DNA of 64,000 nucleotides from Candidatus Methylopumilus universalis (GTDB taxonomy: Bacteria > Pseudomonadota > Gammaproteobacteria > Burkholderiales > Methylophilaceae): positions 930,001-994,000 of the forward strand of contig NZ_CP040977.1 of the NCBI RefSeq assembly GCF_006364435.1, in the 5' to 3' direction. The notes under the pieces are model-generated. The model saw only the letters and a program-made list of their open reading frames with translations. It was not told the origin of the DNA and ran no database searches. Numbering within the stretch: the first letter of the stretch is position 1; each line of letters starts with the position of its first letter. Below, piece by piece: positions 10,678 through 19,773 of this stretch. A program made the translations under genes and the position numbers.

Positions 10678-11382
10678 TTAGAATCCTATTTTTTCTAGCA
10701 TCAAATCAAAATAATTTCGATCAGTTTCAGCTGGCAATGGTTTCGTATTTTCAGCCTTTGCAGCCTCGGGTTTTACAACTGCAGGCTCTTTTTTAATATC
10801 TGCTGGAGCGACTTCCGTGACAGGTTTTATGATATCTGGCTCTGGTATATCTTTTTTAGGAGTCACGATTTTTCTGTCTTCTGCAGGTAAGTCTTTCTTA
10901 GGCGGCATAGCTTTTTCAATAGGCTTATCATCGTCTTCCCAAAATTTTAATCGATCGAGCATGCTCTTCTCTTTTTGTCCTGGATTTGGATTAGGTTCAC
11001 TACTCTTAATAGGCACTATCTCTTGTCGATCTTCATTTTTATTTGCATTTGCATTTGCATTAGCAGGAATCACATCGCCTTTTACTTTAGCCAACAAATC
11101 TTTTTCAAACATCAAAATAACTCTTCTTTTCTCGATGATTGCCCCGTCTTTTTCCATTTGGTAAAAATAATCCCATTGATCTTTATGGAAGCTGTCTGTA
11201 ATGAGGGGTGTTCCCATCACAAATCGCACTTGGGTTTTTGTCATGCCAGGCTTTAATTGCATCATCATTTTTGAAGTCACTAAATTACCCTGTTGAATAG
11301 GCATTTTGTAAGGCTTGATAGAGGGTAAGGAAGGAGAGCAAGCGGTGACTAAAAGACTTAAAACGAGAAGAAATATACGCAT
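10678..11382 (-). CDS. bamE: BamE/SmpA-OmlA outer-membrane lipoprotein with long C-terminal tail
   Basis: Non-essential lipoprotein of the BAM outer-membrane protein assembly machine in relatives. The start is ambiguous: ATG 11400 or ATG 11382 (MRIFLLVL). The latter gives a compact lipoprotein signal with lipobox LVTAC (acylated Cys15) in a 234-aa protein. The SmpA/OmlA fold covers about 30-105 (KPGMTKTQVRFVMGTP). Beyond it lies an unusual low-complexity tail of about 120 residues rich in Pro, Lys and Glu, including an (Asn-Ala)4 stretch encoded by a hexanucleotide repeat near 11043-11066. E. coli BamE is about 113 residues with no such tail. Confidence 0.87.
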   Translation of the reverse strand: MRIFLLVLSLLVTACSPSLPSIKPYKMPIQQGNLVTSKMMMQLKPGMTKTQVRFVMGTPLITDSFHKDQWDYFYQMEKDGAIIEKRRVILMFEKDLLAKVKGDVIPANANANANKNEDRQEIVPIKSSEPNPNPGQKEKSMLDRLKFWEDDDKPIEKAMPPKKDLPAEDRKIVTPKKDIPEPDIIKPVTEVAPADIKKEPAVVKPEAAKAENTKPLPAETDRNYFDLMLEKIGF

Positions 11383-11469
11383 TTTTATAACTTTAAACAT
11401 AATGCGTATTAATATAACATGCTAGACAGTATTCAAAATGCTTCCTAAAGCAAATTTTAAGGTGTTTCA

Positions 11470-11898
11470 ATGGGACAAGATCATAAAGATTTAAAAAAAT
11501 CAGGGCTTAAAGCAACGCTTCCCAGACTTAAAATCTTAAGTCTTTTTGAGCACAGCGATGCGAAACATCTTTCCGCCGAAGACGTGTATAAACTTTTAAT
11601 TAAATCTGGTGAAGACGTCGGTCTTGCAACGATTTATCGTGTGCTGACTCAATTTGAACAGGCTGGTCTATTAATTCGTCACCATTTTGAAAGTGATAAA
11701 GCTGTTTTTGAATTAAGCGACTCACAACACCATGATCATCTGGTATGCATGCAATGTGGTCATGTAGAAGAATTTTGTGATGATGAGATTGAAAAGAGAC
11801 AGAAAATGATTGCAACGAAAAAAGGATTTACTATTCAAGAACATTCGCTCTATATCTATGCTGAATGTAATAGAAACCCCTGCCCTAATAAAGTCTAA
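11470..11898 (+). CDS. fur: Ferric uptake regulator Fur
   Basis: Iron-responsive DNA-binding repressor, 142 residues. Winged helix in the N-terminal half (LATIYRVLTQFEQAGLL, about 52-68), metal-binding HHDH (87-90), and two cysteine pairs, Cys93/Cys96 and Cys133/Cys138, for structural zinc. It diverges from bamE and converges on recN, overlapping its stop by 4 nt. The bamE/fur and recN neighbourhood is conserved in betaproteobacteria. I found no clear Fur box in the short upstream gap. Confidence 0.96.
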   Translation: MGQDHKDLKKSGLKATLPRLKILSLFEHSDAKHLSAEDVYKLLIKSGEDVGLATIYRVLTQFEQAGLLIRHHFESDKAVFELSDSQHHDHLVCMQCGHVEEFCDDEIEKRQKMIATKKGFTIQEHSLYIYAECNRNPCPNKV

Positions 11899-13553
11899 AC
11901 CTGCAACATTTCCTTCGCGTGCGCCCTTGTCGTATCAGTGATCGATACACCACCTAACATACGCGCAATTTCATCGATGCGCATCTTGTCATCCATCAAA
12001 TGAATGTGGCTGAGTGTCTGATTATTTTCTTGGGTCTTAGAGACTTTGTAATGATGAATAGCTAATGATGCTACTTGCGCCAAATGCGTGATCACTAAAA
12101 CTTGTCTTTGATCGTGATGTCCTAGTTCTTTTAAAAGCTTACCTACAATTTCCGCTACACTTCCTCCAATACCTACATCTACTTCATCAAAAATCATACA
12201 GGGCACATTCGCTTTAGAAATAGATGCAACACGAATCGCGAGGCTTAGGCGAGAAAGCTCGCCGCCTGATGCGGCTTTATGAATAGGTCTTGGTTCTGCG
12301 CCTAAATGAGATGCTACCAAAAATTCAATTTGTTCTAATCCATGCGCTGTTGGATCTTGAGGCGTGAGCTTAACTTCAAAACTTCCATGGCTAAAAGATA
12401 ACTTTTGCATAGCCGAAGTAATATTCTGACTTAATATTTCTGATGCAGTCTTTCGCGCCTTACTTAATAATTGCGCACTGATATGAAAAGCTTCGAGGGC
12501 TAATTTTTCTTTGGCATCAATACCGTCATCCGATTCAAAAGACTCGAGTTCGTCCATGCGAGCTTGCCAAGTGAGTAAGGTTGACTCAAAATCTTCAGGC
12601 TTAATACGATGCTTCCTGCCAAAATTATGAATCGCTTGAATCCGCGCTTCAATATCTTTAAGCCTTTCTGGATCTAAATCGACTTTTTGTAAATATCTAT
12701 TGAGTGAACGAAGCAATTCTTCTATTTGAATATTAATAGAATCGATGAGATCCGAAGGTTCTTTTAATTTCTCATCAATACTAAGCGCATGAGAAATTTT
12801 CTGCTGGACTAAATGAAGCCTGTCAGAAATCGCCGTTTCATCTTTTTCTAAAAGCTCAATACAAAGATTAACATCCTCAATGAGTTCATTACCATGAGAC
12901 ATCATGACATGATCTTGTTGCAAGGTTTCCCAGTCACTCAACGTGAATGAAAATTGTTTTAATTCTCGCAATTTATCTCTTAACTCTGCAAGTTCGTCGC
13001 TATAGATTAGCGCGTTTTTTTCATACTCAATTTTTTGCACATGAAGCTTGTGCCATGCTTGGTAAAGTTGATAAGTTGTGGCTGCAAGATCTGAGTGGCC
13101 ACCAAAGTTATCTAAAATTTCTCTCTGTGCACTTAATTTTAAAAGTGAGTGGTGAGAGTTTTGACTGTAAATATCAACGAGGGACTCGCCTAATTCTTTT
13201 AATTGCTGGAGCGTGGCTACCTTGCCATTAATAAAAGCTCTTGATTTGCCATCAGCATGAATGACTCTTCTTAAAATAAGTTCAGCGCCATCAGATTCCA
13301 ATTCATTTTCTTTTAACCAGTCGATCACTTCTTGATTGTGCTTAATATCAAAGATAGCACTGATATCAGCTTTATCTTGATGAAGCCTGACTACTCCACC
13401 TTCGTTTCTTTGGCCCAAAGCTAAAGACAAAGCATCAATAAGAATGGACTTTCCAGCACCCGTTTCGCCAGTTAATGCTGAAAAACCAGATTTAAAATCT
13501 AAGCTCATTTTATCGACAATGACAAAATCAAGGATAGAGAGATTAAGTAACAT
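11895..13553 (-). CDS. recN: DNA repair protein RecN
   Basis: SMC-like ATPase acting in double-strand break repair. Walker A GETGAGKS (29-36), central coiled coil (about 150-390), ABC signature ASGGELSRLSLAIR, Walker B MIFDEVDVGIGG. The 552-aa length is standard. It is preceded at 9 nt by nadK in the same direction, an arrangement widespread in proteobacteria (nadK-recN). The 3' end interlocks with the fur stop (CTAA shared). Confidence 0.96.
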   Translation of the reverse strand: MLLNLSILDFVIVDKMSLDFKSGFSALTGETGAGKSILIDALSLALGQRNEGGVVRLHQDKADISAIFDIKHNQEVIDWLKENELESDGAELILRRVIHADGKSRAFINGKVATLQQLKELGESLVDIYSQNSHHSLLKLSAQREILDNFGGHSDLAATTYQLYQAWHKLHVQKIEYEKNALIYSDELAELRDKLRELKQFSFTLSDWETLQQDHVMMSHGNELIEDVNLCIELLEKDETAISDRLHLVQQKISHALSIDEKLKEPSDLIDSINIQIEELLRSLNRYLQKVDLDPERLKDIEARIQAIHNFGRKHRIKPEDFESTLLTWQARMDELESFESDDGIDAKEKLALEAFHISAQLLSKARKTASEILSQNITSAMQKLSFSHGSFEVKLTPQDPTAHGLEQIEFLVASHLGAEPRPIHKAASGGELSRLSLAIRVASISKANVPCMIFDEVDVGIGGSVAEIVGKLLKELGHHDQRQVLVITHLAQVASLAIHHYKVSKTQENNQTLSHIHLMDDKMRIDEIARMLGGVSITDTTRAHAKEMLQV

Positions 13554-13562
13554 AGTGCTTTA

Positions 13563-14432
13563 TTAACCCCAGTTTAATTTTTTTCTAAGCATCTCAAAAT
13601 AACAGTAGTCTTTTGGATGAAGAAACGTGATCATTTTTTCTGCGCGAATAATTTCGACACGATCATGAATCTCAAGCGGTACTTTAAGCTGTCCATCAAT
13701 ACTTAAATAAGATTCATCCATACTCACCACATGAATTTCAATAGCACTTTTACTACTTACTGCAATTGGGCGATTACTTAATGTATGCGGGCTAATCGGC
13801 ACGATAGAAATTGCCTCTAATTCAGGATGGAGAATAGGCCCGCCAGCTGAAAGTGCGTAAGCAGTTGTGCCTGTTGGTGTTGTCACAACAAGTCCGTCTG
13901 ATCTTTGCTTGTGGACAAAACTGCCATTGATAGAAACTTCTAATTCAATTAAGCGAGATCCACTTCTTACTACAACATCATTAAGTGCTAATGATTCATG
14001 GATACATTTTGAGCCTCTAAAAATTTTGGACTGCAGCAACATTCTTTTGTCTTTATAAGAAGAACCTTGAAATATTTCATCGATAGATTCAAACATATTA
14101 CTTGTATTCAGATCTGCTAAAAACCCAAAACGGCCTTGGTTAATGCCTATTAATGGAATGTCGAAATTCACAAGTGATCTTGCAACTCCCAACATCGTCC
14201 CATCCCCACCTACAACAATGGCGAGATCAGCTTTTTCACCAATCTCTTCTAGATTAATAGCTTTAAAAGCTTGAAATTTTCCGGACTGATGTGTTTTAGC
14301 CTCAATAAAAATATTGATATGCTTATTCGTCAAATATTGAGCGAGCTCTAAAAGCTGGGATTCAATGTCAGAAGATTCACTTCCGCTCGCATATTTTCCG
14401 ATAATTGCGACTGATTTATAGAGACTTTCCAT
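13563..14432 (-). CDS. nadK: NAD kinase
   Basis: Phosphorylates NAD to NADP in the cytoplasm. GGDGTM motif at 75-80, INQGRFGFLADL at about 97-108, and the long signature TPTGTTAYALSAGGPI at 185-200. Length 289. Operon partner of recN; it diverges from hrcA across about 180 bp. NADPH supply is linked to the Entner-Doudoroff and oxidative sugar-phosphate reactions that this organism probably uses. Confidence 0.96.
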   Translation of the reverse strand: MESLYKSVAIIGKYASGSESSDIESQLLELAQYLTNKHINIFIEAKTHQSGKFQAFKAINLEEIGEKADLAIVVGGDGTMLGVARSLVNFDIPLIGINQGRFGFLADLNTSNMFESIDEIFQGSSYKDKRMLLQSKIFRGSKCIHESLALNDVVVRSGSRLIELEVSINGSFVHKQRSDGLVVTTPTGTTAYALSAGGPILHPELEAISIVPISPHTLSNRPIAVSSKSAIEIHVVSMDESYLSIDGQLKVPLEIHDRVEIIRAEKMITFLHPKDYCYFEMLRKKLNWG

Positions 14433-14592
14433 AATTGAATTAAAGCATACTTAGGATGAAAGAATATATAGCAATTTAATAAAGAAAAATTAGTATATTA
14501 AGCATTCATTTTCAAAAGTACCGCATGCTAGAATGGCTTATTACACTATGAAAATTAGGCTTTACTGACTATTTTAAAGCATAACGATTTAT

Positions 14593-14610
14593 ATGAATAA
14601 CCCTATTTGA
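14593..14610 (+). other. Five-codon mini-ORF overlapping the hrcA start region
   Basis: ATG AAT AAC CCT ATT TGA. Its TGA shares one base with an ATG (TGATG), and the preferred hrcA ATG follows three bases later. No convincing RBS precedes hrcA, so translation re-initiation after this mini-ORF is a possible mechanism. It may equally be chance. Confidence 0.3.
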
Positions 14611-14612
14611 TG

Positions 14613-15632
14613 ATGCTAGATAAGCGCGCCCAAATTCTTCTAAAAACCCTCATTGAGCAACACATTTATGATGGGCAGCCCGTGGGATCTAGAACCCTTT
14701 CTCAATCGTCCGGCCTTGACCTAAGTCCAGCCTCCATTCGAAATACTATGAAAGATCTAGAGGATCTTGGTTTTATCACAAGCCCCCATACTTCAGCAGG
14801 AAGAATTCCTACGCAATTAGGTTATAGGCTCTTTGTAGATTCTCTTCTAACTGTAAAACCTTTGGATGACAAAATCATTAGCTCATTAAAAGATCAAATG
14901 AATATTGGTGACAATAAAAAAATTATTAATAATGCTGCGGATATTTTATCAACACTGACACATTTTGCTGGTGTAGTTCTTATTCCTAAGGCTAAGAAAA
15001 CAACCTTTAAACATTTAGAATTTATAGGCTTATCTGAGAAAAAAATTCTTGTCATTATTGTGACAAATGACGGCAATGTTCAAAACAGAATTGTCATGAC
15101 AGAAAAACACTACTCTCATGATGACTTAGTTGAGGCTGCAAATTATTTTAATCACAACTTTAGTGGCAACACTTTTGCTAAAGTTAAAGATACACTCGTG
15201 GATGAATTATCTAAAATGCATGCTGATATGATTAAACTTATGACGGCAGCTATTGAAGTCGGTAATGATGTCATTTCGCCAGAGAGCGGATCGATCGTAA
15301 TCACAGGACAAAATAATCTTATCCAATCTGAAGAGCTCGCAAAAAATATATCCAGCTTAAGAAAAATTTTTGAGATATTTGAAAAGCGAACAGCCCTTAT
15401 GAAACTTCTTGATCAAAGTCAGCTTGGAGAAGGCATTCAAATTTTTATTGGAAATGAATCAGGCTATTCGTCTCTAGATGAATGTAGTCTCGTTACATCT
15501 CCTTATGAAACAGATGGTGAAATTGTAGGCACCCTTGGCGTGATTGGTCCTACAAGAATGGCTTACGAAAGAGTCATTCCCATTGTCGATATCACAGCGA
15601 AACTTCTTTCTAACGCATTGAGTCAACACTAA
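14613..15632 (+). CDS. hrcA: Heat-inducible transcription repressor HrcA
   Basis: Repressor that binds CIRCE operators and senses free GroEL. I start it at ATG 14613 (339 aa, MLDKRAQILLKTLIEQ); TTG 14607 and ATG 14610 are in frame and equally open. The N-terminal winged helix includes GSRTLSQSSGLDLSPASIRNTM (the DNA-recognition region), and the C-terminal GAF-like domain includes IGNESGY. It is not linked to grpE/dnaK here and has no CIRCE of its own. The only CIRCE I find in the window is upstream of rpoH. hemH follows after 1 nt. Confidence 0.95.
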   Translation: MLDKRAQILLKTLIEQHIYDGQPVGSRTLSQSSGLDLSPASIRNTMKDLEDLGFITSPHTSAGRIPTQLGYRLFVDSLLTVKPLDDKIISSLKDQMNIGDNKKIINNAADILSTLTHFAGVVLIPKAKKTTFKHLEFIGLSEKKILVIIVTNDGNVQNRIVMTEKHYSHDDLVEAANYFNHNFSGNTFAKVKDTLVDELSKMHADMIKLMTAAIEVGNDVISPESGSIVITGQNNLIQSEELAKNISSLRKIFEIFEKRTALMKLLDQSQLGEGIQIFIGNESGYSSLDECSLVTSPYETDGEIVGTLGVIGPTRMAYERVIPIVDITAKLLSNALSQH

Positions 15633-15633
15633 A

Positions 15634-16743
15634 ATGAATTACTTCACAAAAGAACCGCAATACCAACATGGTGATCCACCTAAAATAGGCGTGATCCTCG
15701 CAAATTTAGGAACGCCTGATTCCTTGAGTACGCATGCTGTAAGAAGATATTTACAACAATTTCTCATGGATCGAAGAGTGGTCGAAGTGCCTCGATTTAT
15801 TTGGTGTTGGATACTTCATTTCATTATCTTAGTATTTAGGCCAGGCAGTTCAGCAAAGAAATATGCAAAAGTTTGGACTAAAAAAGGCTCTCCACTTTTA
15901 GTCAATGCTACAAATCAAACAAAAGCATTAACTGCAAAAATTAAAAAGTCAGTATCTCAGCCTATTGAAATTGAATTAGGAATGTCTTATGGCAATCCTT
16001 CAATGAAAAATGCAGTCCTCAAATTAAAAGAAAAGAATTGCACTAAAATTCTCTTGCTTCCGCTCTATCCTCAGTATGCTGCTTCATCAAGTGCGTCAGC
16101 AATGGATGCGCTATGGCGTGTGCTTCTTAAAACAAGAAATGTGCCAGGAGTAAGAACCGTCAGGAATTACCACGATCATCCTCTTTATATTAACGCGCTT
16201 AAATTATCCGTCCTGCAATTCTGGAAAAAAAATGGAAAGCCCACAAAGTTAATCATGAGCTTTCATGGCATTCCAAAAAAATCACTGATGCAAGGCGATC
16301 CTTATCATTGTGAATGCTATAAAACTGCCCGCTTACTTGCTGAGGCTTTAAAATTAAAGGAAAGCGAATATATAGTCTCTTTCCAGTCCCGCTTTGGCAG
16401 GGCTGAATGGCTAAAACCTTATTACGCTGAAATGATGGCTGATCTCGGAAAAAAGAAAGAAAAGAATGTTCATGTGATTTGTCCAGGCTTCTCCAGCGAC
16501 TGCTTAGAAACCTTAGAAGAAATTAATATTGAGGGTAGACATATTTTCTTAAGCAATGGCGGTAAAAACTTTAGTTATATCCCTGCTCTCAATGACAATC
16601 CAGATTGGATTGATGCGATGCAAGGTATAATTTTAGAAAATTTAGAAGGCTGGATTGATAAAAACTGGACAGCTAAAAAAGAAGCTAACAATTCAGCAAT
16701 CACAAAGAAAAGAGTTGCGCTTTTAGAAAAGAAACAGTCTTAA
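15634..16743 (+). CDS. hemH: Ferrochelatase
   Basis: Inserts Fe2+ into protoporphyrin IX, the last step of haem synthesis. Seen: GTPDS near the N-terminus, MDRRVVEVP, catalytic His211 in SFHGIPKKS, Glu292 in CPGFSSDCLETLEEI. It contains the Cys-containing CECYKTA segment seen in many proteobacterial enzymes. The 369-aa length matches the betaproteobacterial form, with a Lys-rich C-terminal extension. It is translationally adjacent to hrcA (1-nt gap), an arrangement common in betaproteobacteria. Confidence 0.95.
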   Translation: MNYFTKEPQYQHGDPPKIGVILANLGTPDSLSTHAVRRYLQQFLMDRRVVEVPRFIWCWILHFIILVFRPGSSAKKYAKVWTKKGSPLLVNATNQTKALTAKIKKSVSQPIEIELGMSYGNPSMKNAVLKLKEKNCTKILLLPLYPQYAASSSASAMDALWRVLLKTRNVPGVRTVRNYHDHPLYINALKLSVLQFWKKNGKPTKLIMSFHGIPKKSLMQGDPYHCECYKTARLLAEALKLKESEYIVSFQSRFGRAEWLKPYYAEMMADLGKKKEKNVHVICPGFSSDCLETLEEINIEGRHIFLSNGGKNFSYIPALNDNPDWIDAMQGIILENLEGWIDKNWTAKKEANNSAITKKRVALLEKKQS

Positions 16744-16764
16744 TTATTTAAAGACAATCTCATT

Positions 16765-17748
16765 ATGATAATACTTACGGGTGGTGCTGGCATGATTGGA
16801 AGTGTCATTGCTTGGCATCTAAATAGCATTCTCGACAGAAAAGATATCATCGTCGTTGATGATATTCATCATCAAGATCAATGGAACAATTTAAGTAAGC
16901 GAACATATATTGATTACCTTGATAAAGATGATCTATTTCCTTGGCTTGAAAAAAAACAAGAAATTGAAGTTATTATTCATATGGGGGCTATCAGTGCTAC
17001 AACTGAAACAGATTTTAATAAGCTTTTAAACCAGAATATTCGTTACAGTCAAAATCTATGGCGCTATGCAAGCGATCATAACGTGCCTTTCCTTTATGCA
17101 AGTTCAGCAGCTACTTATGGCGGAGGAGAATTTGGCTATGATGACAATGAAGCCGAGCTCAGAAAACTAAGGCCTCTAAATGCTTATGGGTATTCAAAAC
17201 AATTTTTCGATCAATGGGCAGTGCAACAAGTCCTCGCAAAAGAAAAAACACCTCCTCAATGGTGTGGATTTAAATTCTTTAATGTCTATGGTCCAAACGA
17301 GTATCATAAAGATAGAATGGCAAGCGTTGTATTTCATGCATTTAATCAACTTAAAACAGAAGGTGAAATTAGACTCTTCAAGAGCGATCGTCCTGACTAT
17401 AAAGATGGTATGCAATTAAGAGATTTTGTATATGTAAAAGATGCTGCAGCAGTTGTTTTACATTTTTTAAGTCACAAAAAACATTCAGGTATCTATAATG
17501 TAGGCACAGGAAAAGCTTCAAGCTTTAAAGCACTTGCTGAATCGCTTGTGAAAAGTGTTAAGGGCGATCTAAATACAATTAAATATATTGATATGCCAAA
17601 TGATCTTAAGGGAAAATACCAATACTTTACTGAAGCTAATATAAAAAAACTAAAAGATGCTGGATACACAAAGCCTTTTCTTAGCATTGAAGAAGGCGTT
17701 GAGGATTACGCAATAAATTATTTAACTAAAAGTGATACTTACGCATGA
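16765..17748 (+). CDS. hldD: ADP-L-glycero-D-manno-heptose 6-epimerase
   Basis: Last step in making ADP-L-glycero-D-manno-heptose for the LPS inner core. SDR-type Rossmann motif GGAGMIGS (6-13), which has Met where the family usually has Phe, and catalytic Tyr141-x3-Lys145 in NAYGYSKQF. Length 327. First of four heptose genes (hldD, gmhA, hldE, waaF) packed with 4-nt overlaps or tiny gaps. The ATGA overlap with gmhA suggests coupled translation. Confidence 0.95.
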   Translation: MIILTGGAGMIGSVIAWHLNSILDRKDIIVVDDIHHQDQWNNLSKRTYIDYLDKDDLFPWLEKKQEIEVIIHMGAISATTETDFNKLLNQNIRYSQNLWRYASDHNVPFLYASSAATYGGGEFGYDDNEAELRKLRPLNAYGYSKQFFDQWAVQQVLAKEKTPPQWCGFKFFNVYGPNEYHKDRMASVVFHAFNQLKTEGEIRLFKSDRPDYKDGMQLRDFVYVKDAAAVVLHFLSHKKHSGIYNVGTGKASSFKALAESLVKSVKGDLNTIKYIDMPNDLKGKYQYFTEANIKKLKDAGYTKPFLSIEEGVEDYAINYLTKSDTYA

Positions 17749-18317
17749 GTAATGAAAATTTAAAGAAAATTGAATCTATTTTTAAGAAGCATCAAGACAC
17801 GATTCAAAAATTAACTTCGCTTATTCCCAAGATCAATGAAGTTGCAAGTCTTATTAAAAAAACAGTTCACTCAGGCGGTAAAGTGCTGATCTTTGGAAAT
17901 GGCGGCAGCGCGTCTGATAGCCAACATATTGCAGCAGAAATTGTAGGTAGATTTGTTAAAGAGCGTAAAGGACTTCCTGCTATTGCATTAACGACAGACA
18001 CTTCAATTATTACCGCTGTCGCAAATGATTATGGCTATGAGCATATTTTTTCAAGGCAAATCGAAGCGCTATGTTTGAAAAATGATGTAGTGATCGGCAT
18101 TTCCACATCAGGCAATAGTAAAAATGTCATTAAAGGGCTAGAAAAAGCAAATACATTAGGTGCTATTACAATTGGCTTAACGGGCGGCGATGGTGGTCTC
18201 ATTAAAAAAATATCAACACACGCTATCGTTGTAGACTCAAACGAAACAGCAAGAATTCAAGAGGCACACATTCTCATTGGACATACGCTCTGCGAACTCA
18301 TTGATGAAGGTCAATAG
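17745..18317 (+). CDS. gmhA: Sedoheptulose-7-phosphate isomerase
   Basis: First step of ADP-heptose synthesis, starting from sedoheptulose-7-phosphate, which is also an intermediate of sugar-phosphate rearrangements in methylotrophs. SIS-domain motifs GNGGSASDSQH (51-61) and STSGNSKN (about 117-124). At 190 residues it matches the family. It overlaps hldD by 4 nt (ATGA) and lies 3 nt before hldE. Related SIS proteins (e.g. DiaA) are excluded by the heptose operon context. Confidence 0.94.
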   Translation: MSNENLKKIESIFKKHQDTIQKLTSLIPKINEVASLIKKTVHSGGKVLIFGNGGSASDSQHIAAEIVGRFVKERKGLPAIALTTDTSIITAVANDYGYEHIFSRQIEALCLKNDVVIGISTSGNSKNVIKGLEKANTLGAITIGLTGGDGGLIKKISTHAIVVDSNETARIQEAHILIGHTLCELIDEGQ

Positions 18318-18320
18318 CTT

Positions 18321-19769
18321 ATGAGTGAAATTGACATTATTAAAAATAAATTTAATGCACAAAAAAAGTGGGCTTTAGTTGTGGGCGATTTAATGTTAGA
18401 TCGCTATTTAATAGGTAGCGTCTCAAGAATCTCACCCGAAGCGCCTGTTCCAGTTGTCAGATTAAAAGAGTCATTTGATCGTATTGGCGGGTCAGGTAAT
18501 GTAGCAGCTAATTTAGCTCAGCTTGGTATCAAAACAATTTTAGCTGGTCAAATTGGAGATGATGTAGATGGTAAAAAGTTACTTGATATTCTCAAGAAAA
18601 ATCATATTGGTGTAGATGGTATTGTCAAAGACAAAAATCCAACAACCACAAAAACACGGATTATTGGCGAACACCAACAAATGATGCGAATTGATCAAGA
18701 AGCCACAGCAGATTTGATTGATTCTAAACCGCTCATTAAAAGAATATCAACGCTTCTTAATAAAAAACCTTCTATTGTTATATTGTCTGACTATGCAAAA
18801 GGAGTTTTAAGCGAAGCGCTATGCAAACATGTTATTAAACTTGCAAAATCTAAAAAAATACCAGTACTTGTTGACCCTAAAGGTATTAATTACAGTAAAT
18901 ATAAAAATGCAACTGCGATAACTCCAAACAAAAAAGAAGCTATCGAAGCTTGCCATATTCATGTCACAAAAAATACGAACTTTTTAACACCTCTTCTAAA
19001 ATTAAAAAAATCTCTTAATTTGCAATTTATTGCCATGACAAAGGGAGAAGATGGTATCGATTTAATACAAAAAAATACTATTAAAAACTTGCCTGCCGTC
19101 AATCAACAACAGGTATTTGATGTCTCAGGAGCCGGCGATACTGTTATTGCAACTCTTGCAGCGTGCATGATTGCAAAGATGCCTATTGAGACTTGCCTTA
19201 ATATTGCAAATGTAGCTGCGGGTATAGTAATTGGAAAATTAGGTACGATACCTATCACGCTTCAAAACCTTATAGAAACTTTAAGCTCTAAGCATTCCGA
19301 ACAAGAAAAAAAAATTCACTCCCTCTCGGCTCTAATGGAACAAGTTCTTATTTGGAAAAAACAAAAAAAGAAAATTGTATTTACAAATGGCTGTTTTGAT
19401 ATTCTTCACGCAGGGCATGTGACCTATCTAGAAAAAGCTAAAAAACTAGGCGACGTCCTTATCTTAGCTCTTAACAGCGACTCGTCAGTCACAAAGCTAA
19501 AAGGTAAATCAAGGCCTGTCATTCACCAAGAAGATCGAGCAAGAGTTCTTTCGGCACTTTCTTCTGTGGATAGTATTATCATTTTTAGCGAAACAACACC
19601 GCTTCATTTAATAAAAAAGATTCAGCCTGATATTTTAGTTAAAGGTAGCGATTATAAAAAAAATCAAGTTGTAGGCCACCAAGAATTAAAAAAATGGCAT
19701 GGAAAAGTTGAATTAGTTTCTGTTGTACCAGGTAGAAGCACGAGTGCTATCCTCAAAAAAATCACTTAA
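18321..19769 (+). CDS. hldE: Bifunctional heptose-7-phosphate kinase / heptose-1-phosphate adenylyltransferase
   Basis: Two enzymes of ADP-heptose synthesis fused in one chain of 482 aa. The N-terminal PfkB/ribokinase domain (about 1-320) has GGSGNVAANLAQLG and the anion-hole motif SGAGDT. The C-terminal nucleotidyltransferase domain (about 345-482) has FTNGCFDILHAGH with the HxGH signature. Some betaproteobacteria split these as hldA and hldC; here they are fused as in E. coli. The 3' end lies just before the waaF start. Confidence 0.95.
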   Translation: MSEIDIIKNKFNAQKKWALVVGDLMLDRYLIGSVSRISPEAPVPVVRLKESFDRIGGSGNVAANLAQLGIKTILAGQIGDDVDGKKLLDILKKNHIGVDGIVKDKNPTTTKTRIIGEHQQMMRIDQEATADLIDSKPLIKRISTLLNKKPSIVILSDYAKGVLSEALCKHVIKLAKSKKIPVLVDPKGINYSKYKNATAITPNKKEAIEACHIHVTKNTNFLTPLLKLKKSLNLQFIAMTKGEDGIDLIQKNTIKNLPAVNQQQVFDVSGAGDTVIATLAACMIAKMPIETCLNIANVAAGIVIGKLGTIPITLQNLIETLSSKHSEQEKKIHSLSALMEQVLIWKKQKKKIVFTNGCFDILHAGHVTYLEKAKKLGDVLILALNSDSSVTKLKGKSRPVIHQEDRARVLSALSSVDSIIIFSETTPLHLIKKIQPDILVKGSDYKKNQVVGHQELKKWHGKVELVSVVPGRSTSAILKKIT

Positions 19770-19773
19770 GATT

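Noticed and set aside
10975-11256. Plus-strand frames within bamE with repeated Ile/Cys or Phe/Ala translations
   Set aside because: They come from the hexanucleotide repeat and low-complexity tail of bamE read in the opposite direction.
14507-14534. Possible sigma-70 promoter for hrcA with TAGAAT at 14529-14534
   Set aside because: The -10 is fair but no acceptable -35 lies at 16-18 nt, so it was not listed as a feature.
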